Below, one piece after another: positions 58,127 to 64,000 of a stretch of 64,000 bases of DNA. The position numbers and the translations under genes were made by a program. Numbering within the stretch: the first letter of the stretch is position 1; every line of letters begins with the position of its first letter. The notes beneath the pieces are model-generated. The model searched no databases. It was given only the letters and a program-made list of their open reading frames with translations, and was not told the DNA's origin. Source of the stretch: Aminobacter sp. HY435 (lineage in GTDB: Bacteria; Pseudomonadota; Alphaproteobacteria; Rhizobiales; Rhizobiaceae); contig NZ_JANKZL010000002.1 in assembly GCF_027568395.1 (NCBI RefSeq), positions 100,301-164,300 of the forward strand. The letters run 5' to 3'.

Positions 58127-58800
58127 TACGCCCCTCCCCCTTTTGCCTTCTTGTAGGCGAACCACAGGCCCACCCCGATGATGACCACGGCGATGGCAAT
58201 GCGGACGCCCTCCCCGCTAGTCAGCTCGTATTGCTGGGCCGCAATGCCATCCACGAGGTTGGCCAAGGGGTCAGCCGCAAGGGAGCCACCAAGGGTGACC
58301 GAGCCGCCCGCACTGGCGACTGCCTTGTAGGCGGCGGACTGGTCGGTCTCATAGTCGGTCGGGTGATCGCTCATGACCTCCTCGGAGAAAGCGCCGAGGG
58401 CGGCTACGCTGTTCGCACCCTTGGGGTAGACGGCAAAAGGCAACTGCCAGTGCGGCCCGTCCTTGAACTTGCGCCAGTCACCGCCCCATTCGAGAGCCAC
58501 ACCGACTTGCCGGGCGGCCTCCTTCATGGCGGCTGCGAGCTTCCGATAGAGCGGCCATGCGAACATTTCGGCCGAGCTAATCTTCCCGTCGCGATTGAGG
58601 TCAACGAGCGGCACAATGTCCACCGCGTGGCCAGTCAGATGGCGGGAGTTCATGGTCGTGGACGCGCCGATACGGACAAGCTCACGCTGGCGCTCCACTG
58701 AGCGAAGGCCTTCAATGACCTTGAACGGAATGTCCGAGAGTTCGGCGGCCTTGAGGACCACCTTGACGAGGTCCGGGTGGACCCCCTTGAGCAGCCGCAT
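58126..58800 (-). CDS. M15 endopeptidase endolysin with C-terminal TM
   Basis: 224 residues from the ATG at 58800 (MRLLKGVHPDLVKVVLKAAE). RHLTGHAVDIVPLVDLN holds the SxHxxGxAxD zinc motif of M15 (VanY-type) peptidases, and DGPHWQLP the third His. The catalytic domain is followed by a linker and a C-terminal membrane helix (IAIAVVIIGVGLWFAYKKAK) with a positive end. A stronger ribosome site (AAGGAG) sits 36 nt upstream ahead of a non-standard ATC, so the true start is unsure. Likely cuts peptide cross-links at lysis. Confidence 0.8.
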   Translation of the reverse strand: MRLLKGVHPDLVKVVLKAAELSDIPFKVIEGLRSVERQRELVRIGASTTMNSRHLTGHAVDIVPLVDLNRDGKISSAEMFAWPLYRKLAAAMKEAARQVGVALEWGGDWRKFKDGPHWQLPFAVYPKGANSVAALGAFSEEVMSDHPTDYETDQSAAYKAVASAGGSVTLGGSLAADPLANLVDGIAAQQYELTSGEGVRIAIAVVIIGVGLWFAYKKAKGGGA

Positions 58801-58832
58801 CGAGGCGGCCGGTAGGGCAAGGGTGATGGAGG

Positions 58833-59000
58833 TTACTCCTTGACAGGGCGGTGGGTCCGCTTGTCGATGGGCGGGAAGACCTCCTCCACACGAGGGGTCT
58901 CCAGCGGGATGACGGTGGGGTTGGCGTAGTCGCTGATGCCGTGCTCGTCTCGGGGCCACAGCAAAGTGGCGAAGCGCTCAACCCTTATGGGCGTAGCCAT
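58833..59000 (-). CDS. phage hypothetical protein, 55 aa
   Basis: Starts MATPIRVERFATLLWPRDEH at 59000, behind a strong AAGGAGGGG ribosome site, and overlaps endonuclease I's end by 23 nt. It ends THRPVKE*, and its last codons form the AAGGAG in front of the endopeptidase. Small, basic and acidic mix; unknown. Confidence 0.55.
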   Translation of the reverse strand: MATPIRVERFATLLWPRDEHGISDYANPTVIPLETPRVEEVFPPIDKRTHRPVKE

Positions 59001-59478
59001 AGGGCCCCTCCTTGATGAGGTCCCTTGGGTCCTGCTCGGGGCCCTGCTCGTGGAACCAGCTCTCAGGGATGAGCTTGTCTGCAAACTGGTAGCCGTATCG
59101 GATGCACCAATCGGCCAGCGTGGTCTTGGAGCCGGGGTTGATGGGGGCCTTGGACCGCGTGAAGACGAAGCGGATGTCCAGCCCGGGGAACTGCGCCTTG
59201 ACGAACAGGTGCTTGGCCCGGTCGGTGCTGTCGAAGATGCCTTTGACTTCCACGAGGATGCCATTGGGCAACAGGAAGTCGGGCGTGTAGAAGTGCCGTT
59301 TCTCAGGCACCATGTAGGGGAGCTTGAAGGTCTCGTAGACCACAGGCATGGAGTGGGCGGCGATCTGCTCCCCCACCCTCACCTCATCACCCGACCTGAA
59401 GCCGTGCTTGAAGCCTGCCTTCTTGCCTGTCGTCCCCTGCTTGGCCTTGCGGACCCAATCGGGGATCACGCGGCCCAT
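58978..59478 (-). CDS. endonuclease I, Holliday-junction resolvase (T7 gp3-like)
   Basis: 166 residues (T7 gp3 149). TPDFLLPNGILVEVKGIFDS carries the catalytic Asp, Glu and Lys, LVHLFVKAQFPGLDIRFVFT-like text follows, and YQFADKLIPESW is the conserved end motif. It resolves branched phage DNA and degrades host DNA. Start overlaps the preceding stop (TGATG). Confidence 0.9.
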   Translation of the reverse strand: MGRVIPDWVRKAKQGTTGKKAGFKHGFRSGDEVRVGEQIAAHSMPVVYETFKLPYMVPEKRHFYTPDFLLPNGILVEVKGIFDSTDRAKHLFVKAQFPGLDIRFVFTRSKAPINPGSKTTLADWCIRYGYQFADKLIPESWFHEQGPEQDPRDLIKEGPYGYAHKG

Positions 59479-59780
59479 CAGCTCAGCTCAGTGACCTTGG
59501 CGTCCCCGTTGGCGGAAGCCCACAAGCCCGTGACCACGCCGACATAGCCAAAGGGCAGCTCGTAGGACGCGGGGACGCCTGTCGCCGAGGGCGCAAGCTT
59601 CACGGTGTAGTCTGACTGCGAGGCCCCGACACCCAGCTTGATGGTCAACACTGCGGTGCTGTCGTTGGTGATGACCGCGCCGAGCCGGTTACGGTTGGCC
59701 GCAAGGAGGGTCACGAGGGTAGCCGACGAGGCCACCACCGAGACCGCCCCCACGTTCGCCTGTACGGCGACTTGGCGCAT
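59478..59780 (-). CDS. phage hypothetical protein, 100 aa
   Basis: Starts MRQVAVQANVGAVSVVASSA, ATG at 59780. All-beta with Val/Thr/Ser-rich stretches and ENDSTAVLTIKLGVGASQSD-like text, like a small structural protein. It sits between ssDNA-binding protein and endonuclease I. Function unknown. Confidence 0.5.
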   Translation of the reverse strand: MRQVAVQANVGAVSVVASSATLVTLLAANRNRLGAVITNDSTAVLTIKLGVGASQSDYTVKLAPSATGVPASYELPFGYVGVVTGLWASANGDAKVTELS

Positions 59781-59782
59781 GG

Positions 59783-60415
59783 CTAGTAGTCCGCGCCGGG
59801 GTTGGAGGGGGTCTCGTCTGCGGACCCGAAGCCGTCGCCCTGCTGGCCATCGTCCTGGTAACCCTCGACAGCACCGAAGCCGCCACCGTTACCTTCAGAC
59901 AGCTTGCGGACCTGGACGCGGGAGAAGTCGAGGCGCACGCCGATCTGCTTGAGGGACTTCATCGGGATGGGCCGCATGCAGTAGTTGATGCGGATTTCCG
60001 AGCCGCCCCGGACCAGCTTGTGCATTTCCTTGCCGGCCGCATCGTAGAGGCCGATAACGACATCCTTGACCGTGCCGTCCTTGAGGCGGATGCGGGCGTT
60101 CTGCTTGAAGTCGAACACGATGGCACCCGTGGGGTTGCCGTCGCTGTCCTCCTCCACCTCGTAGGGGTAGTAGACGGCGAACTTCTTGCGCTCGCCGGGC
60201 GTGAGGCTCTTGCCGTCGCCGTTCTCGAAGTAGTCGTCAAATGCCGCCTGTGCGGCAACGTCCACCTTCTCCTTCTGGCGCTGGGCCGCTTCACCTTCGA
60301 GGCGGAGGCCGGTCTTGAAGAGGGGGTTCTCGGCATTGAACTTGTTGTCGGGCCTGTTGAGGTGCGGGTAGACCGCGATGCCGAAGGCGCTGTCGTAGTA
60401 CGTGTGTTTGGCCAA
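59783..60415 (-). CDS. single-stranded DNA-binding protein (T7 gp2.5-like)
   Basis: 210 residues (T7 gp2.5 is 232). It has an OB-fold-like middle (NARIRLKDGTVKDVVIGLYD) and an acidic C-terminal tail (GFGSADETPSNPGADY), typical for contact with the polymerase and helicase. Start is a TTG at 60415 with AGGAGA 5 nt upstream. Place in the middle region before endonuclease I matches T7. Confidence 0.75.
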   Translation of the reverse strand: MAKHTYYDSAFGIAVYPHLNRPDNKFNAENPLFKTGLRLEGEAAQRQKEKVDVAAQAAFDDYFENGDGKSLTPGERKKFAVYYPYEVEEDSDGNPTGAIVFDFKQNARIRLKDGTVKDVVIGLYDAAGKEMHKLVRGGSEIRINYCMRPIPMKSLKQIGVRLDFSRVQVRKLSEGNGGGFGAVEGYQDDGQQGDGFGSADETPSNPGADY

Positions 60416-60424
60416 AGAGTTCTC

Positions 60425-60754
60425 CTAGTTGGCGGTGACTGTGTAGGTGTCCGTCTTGGGGTTGTCCCCGAGGACCACCGTGGCGGTGAACGTGAGGCCG
60501 CCCTCAGGCAGGGCGGCTCGCTTGTTGTCTGCGAGGTGCCGCTGGCGCTCGTCTGCAATGAGCATCTTGAGGCTGTCCTCAATAGCTGCGGGAACCTCGT
60601 GGAGGTCTTCGAGCTTGCAGACACGCTTCCAAAGCGGCTCTTCGTATCGCGCCCACAGCCAGCCGCTCAGCGATGTGCCCACCTGTCGGTAGAGGGAAAG
60701 CGGGTAGAGGTCGTCCCACGGCCGAGCGCAGACCTTATAGGTGTAGACGGTCAT
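60425..60754 (-). CDS. phage hypothetical protein, 109 aa
   Basis: Starts MTVYTYKVCARPWDDLYPLS (ATGA overlap). Mixed alpha/beta, with VPAAIEDSLKMLIADERQRH and VVLGDNPKTDTYTV. Not recognised. In the middle region between a membrane protein and ssDNA-binding protein. Confidence 0.5.
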   Translation of the reverse strand: MTVYTYKVCARPWDDLYPLSLYRQVGTSLSGWLWARYEEPLWKRVCKLEDLHEVPAAIEDSLKMLIADERQRHLADNKRAALPEGGLTFTATVVLGDNPKTDTYTVTAN

Positions 60755-61011
60755 GCCATCCCCCGGCCGATGAGGCGGAGGATGTCGAAGGCAAGCACCA
60801 CGGCCAGCGCAATGGTGAGCAGCCAGCCTTTGGTGATGAGGGTGAGGACCACAATAATCGTCGCGACCAGGCAGGCGAGGATGAAGATGACAAAAAACAT
60901 GGCGTGGTCGTCACCATCCATTGGGTCCTGCCCGAGGAGCTTAACGACAGCCTTCACGCCCCGCCAGAGGCGCGGTAGCGTCCATTCGAAAGGCTTGGGG
61001 ATATCGCTCAC
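60751..61011 (-). CDS. two-TM phage membrane protein
   Basis: 86 residues starting at GTG 61011 (GTGA overlap). It has a soluble N-terminus and two hydrophobic helices, AMFFVIFILACLVATIIVVL and WLLTIALAVVLAFDILRLIG. A small inner-membrane protein of unknown function; too early in the map for the main holin. Confidence 0.55.
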   Translation of the reverse strand: MSDIPKPFEWTLPRLWRGVKAVVKLLGQDPMDGDDHAMFFVIFILACLVATIIVVLTLITKGWLLTIALAVVLAFDILRLIGRGMA

Positions 61012-61364
61012 CCTATGGTCACCTCCTTGGCCATGACGCGGGCCCCAAGGAAATCCCTGAGGCTCTGCAAGCTGTCGTCCGTGGGTCTGTCCCCATCCTC
61101 GGGCGCAAGGAGGACCTTCCTACCCATGCCGAACAGGGCGGAGGGTTCCAACCCGCAGCGCAGGCACATGGCCGCGAACAGGACGCCGACCCCGAGCACC
61201 TGCTCCTCGGGGACCATGATGTCCTGGAGCTGGAAGAGAGCCAGATGCGCAGCCCTTGCGGCGGCATCACGCGGCACCATGCTCAGCTTGTCGCGGTCGA
61301 GGGGCCGATGGCCCAATAGGTGGGGGGGGAGGTTGAGCCCATGGTCGTGCTTACGGACCCGCAT
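61008..61364 (-). CDS. phage hypothetical protein, 118 aa
   Basis: Starts MRVRKHDHGLNLPPHLLGHR (ATG at 61364, TAGTATG junction with the upstream gene). Helical, with AARAAHLALFQLQDIMVPEE and an Ala/Leu-rich middle. Not recognised. Confidence 0.5.
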   Translation of the reverse strand: MRVRKHDHGLNLPPHLLGHRPLDRDKLSMVPRDAAARAAHLALFQLQDIMVPEEQVLGVGVLFAAMCLRCGLEPSALFGMGRKVLLAPEDGDRPTDDSLQSLRDFLGARVMAKEVTIG

Positions 61365-61365
61365 A

Positions 61366-61788
61366 CTATGCCCCCATCGCCGTATGGACGGGGCGGCGCT
61401 CAACGGTAGCTTCCCGGTGCGCCATAGTCAGTTGCGTGTCGTAGCCCATGGCGTTCGCCGCCAAGCTGTCCGCAATGCCCTCGGTTATGACGATGGGCTT
61501 CTTGCCGGATGCCTGCTGGAGCGCCCTGCGTTCTCTCCACCTGGCCTTGCGCTCGGCGGCCTCGGCCTTCTTCTGCTCGTGATACTTCGACCACTGCTTG
61601 CGGGAGCCGATGCCGTGGAGTTCACAGAGGGTCTTGGCGAGGTGCTCGCGCCCGGCCGGGCTGGTGTTGGCGAGGGGAATATGAATGACTTCGCCGGTAT
61701 CGTTGTCGATGGTTGACATATCGAATGCCGCAGAGGTCATGCGGATGGTGGTGGATACGTTGCGGCGGGCAAGGCGGTTGCGTGACAT
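61366..61788 (-). CDS. phage hypothetical protein, 140 aa
   Basis: Starts MSRNRLARRNVSTTIRMTSA behind AGGGAAG. Very basic middle (KKAEAAERKARWRERRALQQ), then PIVITEGIADSLAANAMGYD, so it may bind nucleic acid. It is the first gene after the terminator that follows RNA polymerase. Not recognised. Confidence 0.55.
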   Translation of the reverse strand: MSRNRLARRNVSTTIRMTSAAFDMSTIDNDTGEVIHIPLANTSPAGREHLAKTLCELHGIGSRKQWSKYHEQKKAEAAERKARWRERRALQQASGKKPIVITEGIADSLAANAMGYDTQLTMAHREATVERRPVHTAMGA

Positions 61789-61886
61789 GGTGTCTTCCCT
61801 GATGATGTTGCCTTGGGGTCTGGGGTGTGGCTTGTCGTGGGGGCTGGCGGTTACATGGCACCCTCCTCTGCTCCAGAAACACAAAA

Positions 61887-61906
61887 GCCCGCCGATGAGG
61901 GCGAGC
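61887..61906 (-). terminator. early terminator after RNA polymerase
   Basis: On the minus strand GCTCGCC-CTCATC-GGCGGGC is followed by TTTTGTGTTTCT. A 7-bp GC-rich stem with one G.T pair and a good T-tract, 34 nt downstream of the RNA polymerase stop. It corresponds to the T7 early terminator that stops host RNA polymerase. Confidence 0.7.
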
Positions 61907-61939
61907 TTCTGTTCTCAAAGGTCCGTCTCATTGGAGCGG

Positions 61940-63931
61940 CTAGGCGAAGAAGTAGTCACTCTCCAGCACCAGCCTTAGGTCCAGCGACCCCTTTGCCAGC
62001 GGTTCGGGCAGCATCCCGTCCGCCTTCTCGCTGGCCGCAAGCGGGTCCAAACCTTCCTCAACCACCAGCCAATCCACCAGCACCCTTTGGCAGTCAGCCC
62101 TAAAGTTCGCCAGCACGTCCACCTCATGGGTCGCCACGAAGGCCTCACGCAGGAACACCGAGAGCGCCCCCATGTTGGCCGCATGCGTGCCGTAGGCATC
62201 ATGGACTGACACGAACTCCTCAATGCCCGCCTCACGGCAACGCTTGATGCACTCCACCAAGCACGACGCATCAAGCGAGTGGATGAAGTTGGGCGCTATG
62301 CCCTGTGTCTGTTCCCTGGTGGAGAGCTGGGCGGTCTTCTCATTCCGCGTCACCTCCACTCGTTCACCGTCCAGCATGATCTTGTGGACTATGGAGCGGT
62401 CCAGACCATAGAAGTGGCGCACCACGAAGCCCGAAGGCACCGTCCAGTAAATCGGCTGGTTGGCCACAGCGACCGCCTTTGAGCAGTCCTGAAGCCACTT
62501 CATGACCTTCATGCCACTCTTGACCACCTCATTGACGGTGTCCCAGAGGTGGGCGGCGAGGAAGACCACACGCTTGGTGCGGAGGTCCCCTAGGAGGTCG
62601 TCAAGCTTCCTTGGCTTCTCCTCGCCGTCGATGAGCGTAACGCCGTTGGCCTCAAACTCCGCGACCTGGGCGGCCGAGGGGAACTCATCGTCGGTCGGTT
62701 CGGGGGCCGGTGCGTATTCGTCCAGCCACTTCCTCGTGTAGGTGAAGAAGCTGTCCTTGGTGCCGCCATAAGGAAGCACCATGACTTGCCGCTTGGTGAG
62801 GGTGCGGGGGAGATTGCGCTCGCACAGCTCCAGCCAATAGGTGGCCTTCTCGCCCTCTGCGCCGCCCGCCCGTTCGATGCGCTCAAGGGTGTGCTGGAGG
62901 CCGAGCACGGCTTCCTGCGCAATCCTGTCAGTCTCCGTCTCCTCAGGCACAGCGGGGGCACCTGTCGCCACCACCTTGTAGATGTCCTGCGGCTTGTCGG
63001 CGGGCACGAGGTTGACATAGCGCCCGGCCACCTCGTCCCTGAGGATGGCGCTAAGGTGCTGGATACCATTGCAGGTGCCGTCCACCATGACCGGGAGGTG
63101 GGAGATATAGCCGTAGCCCTCACCAAGGAACTCGACCCACTCGAAGATGGCGGCGAGTGCCTGGAAGGGCTTGTCGGCCTTCTGCCACTCGGTGTTGGTG
63201 TAGGGGTCCGCAGCGATACGCCGCCACTGCTCCTCGTGCGCCTCCACCCACTCAATGCGGTCACCCATGGCCACCTTGTCCACGCCGCAAGCGCTCGCCA
63301 GTTGGATGGCCAACCAGCCCGCACCCCCGTTCTCCTCCGTAATCGGCAGGCCTTCCGCAAAGGTCAGTAGACCCCGCGCAAGGTCGGAGCCTTGGGGCTG
63401 CAAGAAGTTGGCTATGGGATAGATGCGCCCCCGGAAGTCCAGCATGTGGGGGAAGTAGATGGACGGGAAGCGGGCGTATTCTTGGGCAATGAGGATCGTG
63501 GTGGAGGTGGCCCGCATCTTGGACAGGCGCTTGGCGTTGAAGCGGTACACCGGGGCGGCCTTACGCTTCCACGCAAGGATTTCCTTATCGGTCTGCTCAT
63601 CGCGTGCTGGCTTGGGGAGGCCCTGCTCACGTGCCCTGCGGCTGGCCTCTGCGTGCTCTGCCATCCGGGGTGTACGGGCGGGGAGCTGCTTCTCGTCTAT
63701 CTGGGGGAGGCCCGCAACGCTGGCGTCACCGGCCTTGGCCCATACGGCTACCGCAACGTCAAGGACGCGGGTGTTGACTTGCCATGCCGTCTCCTGAAGG
63801 AGGTGGATGGCGTTGAAGACATTGGGCATGTCGAGAGCATCATACTCATCGGCCGCCCGATCACGCTGGGTCTCCTGACTAGCCCTGAAGCGAACTAGTT
63901 GAGGGGTCCGAACGTAGGGCGTCCAATACCC
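61940..63931 (-). CDS. single-subunit RNA polymerase (T7 gp1-like), 5' end missing
   Basis: About 663 residues remain; the frame runs without a stop past the internal ATG near 63829 to the contig edge. The matching T7 protein begins about 250 residues earlier, so the promoter-reading N-domain is gone. Present are VDGTCNGIQHLSAILRDE (catalytic Asp), TLTKRQVMVLPYGG (the essential Lys and Tyr), VHDAYGTHAANM (second Asp) and ESDYFFA* end, all aligned with T7 RNA polymerase. It would transcribe the middle and late genes. Confidence 0.95.
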   Translation of the reverse strand, partial: GYWTPYVRTPQLVRFRASQETQRDRAADEYDALDMPNVFNAIHLLQETAWQVNTRVLDVAVAVWAKAGDASVAGLPQIDEKQLPARTPRMAEHAEASRRAREQGLPKPARDEQTDKEILAWKRKAAPVYRFNAKRLSKMRATSTTILIAQEYARFPSIYFPHMLDFRGRIYPIANFLQPQGSDLARGLLTFAEGLPITEENGGAGWLAIQLASACGVDKVAMGDRIEWVEAHEEQWRRIAADPYTNTEWQKADKPFQALAAIFEWVEFLGEGYGYISHLPVMVDGTCNGIQHLSAILRDEVAGRYVNLVPADKPQDIYKVVATGAPAVPEETETDRIAQEAVLGLQHTLERIERAGGAEGEKATYWLELCERNLPRTLTKRQVMVLPYGGTKDSFFTYTRKWLDEYAPAPEPTDDEFPSAAQVAEFEANGVTLIDGEEKPRKLDDLLGDLRTKRVVFLAAHLWDTVNEVVKSGMKVMKWLQDCSKAVAVANQPIYWTVPSGFVVRHFYGLDRSIVHKIMLDGERVEVTRNEKTAQLSTREQTQGIAPNFIHSLDASCLVECIKRCREAGIEEFVSVHDAYGTHAANMGALSVFLREAFVATHEVDVLANFRADCQRVLVDWLVVEEGLDPLAASEKADGMLPEPLAKGSLDLRLVLESDYFFA

Positions 63932-63945
63932 CCCCCCCCGGGCGG

Positions 63946-64000
<55 letters not shown>

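Larger units (their letters stand above)
21902..63931 (-). mobile_element. T7-like podovirus (prophage or contig-joined phage), incomplete
   Basis: About 42 kb with all genes on one strand, carrying the T7 core set in T7 order: RNA polymerase, ssDNA-binding protein, endonuclease I, amidase, primase-helicase, DNA polymerase, exonuclease, portal, scaffold, capsid, two tail-tube proteins, four internal virion proteins, tail fibre and both terminase subunits. The right end is cut in the RNA polymerase gene by the contig end. The five genes beyond terminase (21902-23532) look like the early block, so the map is permuted. No integrase is seen, and the missing early segment could hold it. Confidence 0.85.

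Noticed and set aside
61852..61857. ATG directly followed by TAA behind a strong GAGGAGGG site (minus strand)
   Set aside because: A start-stop with no codons between; could hold ribosomes but cannot be distinguished from chance.

Overview
The window joins about 21.8 kb of alphaproteobacterial chromosome to about 42 kb of T7-like podovirus DNA. The host part is GC-rich, has rhizobial-style genes and the gene order aminotransferase, hom, glpX, recJ, and looks like Mesorhizobium, Aminobacter or a close relative. That placement is inference from gene content. The last 54 bases are one run of G and look like a sequencing or assembly artefact. The phage RNA polymerase gene is cut there, so the contig ends inside the phage.

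Host region (1-21.76 kb): start of a membrane protein (partial); parE; a DUF2336 protein; a MaoC hydratase with a CitE-type lyase; a lower-GC orphan gene; a flavin reductase with a nitroreductase; a periplasmic protein; thrS; a class D beta-lactamase; yidD; a small gene that looks frameshifted; a GcvA-type LysR regulator; an Fe-S scaffold protein; folE; hisI; a patatin-like lipase; then recJ, glpX, hom and an aminotransferase, all leftward; and a small lipoprotein.

Phage region (about 21.9-63.93 kb): every gene reads leftward on the minus strand. Read from the right edge, the order is T7-like. First is a single-subunit RNA polymerase (N-terminus missing) with a terminator straight after it. 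Next come small middle genes, ssDNA-binding protein and endonuclease I. A compact lysis cassette follows: an M15 endopeptidase with a membrane tail, a 27-residue membrane peptide and nested spanins. Then come the T7-type amidase, a metallopeptidase-like protein, primase-helicase, a SAM methyltransferase-like protein, DNA polymerase, a C5-methylase-like protein, exonuclease, an HNH endonuclease, a P-loop protein, DUF3310 and HAD proteins. The structural module is portal, scaffold, a LAGLIDADG-like gene, capsid, tail tubes, internal virion proteins, tail fibre and terminase subunits. After terminase comes a 0.78 kb structured noncoding region with a host-type promoter, then five small genes that run into the host junction.

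These five genes lie downstream of terminase but behind a sigma70-like promoter, which suggests they are the early (left-end) genes of the phage. The map would then be circularly permuted, as expected if the phage integrated through a site in its early region. No integrase or att site is visible, so a real prophage and a chimeric contig both remain possible.

Unusual features include peptidoglycan-hydrolase domains fused to the gp15-like ejection protein, a homing-endonuclease-like gene locked between scaffold and capsid by 4-nt overlaps, a lysis cassette in the middle region, three very short membrane-peptide genes, and nested inverted repeats downstream of terminase.
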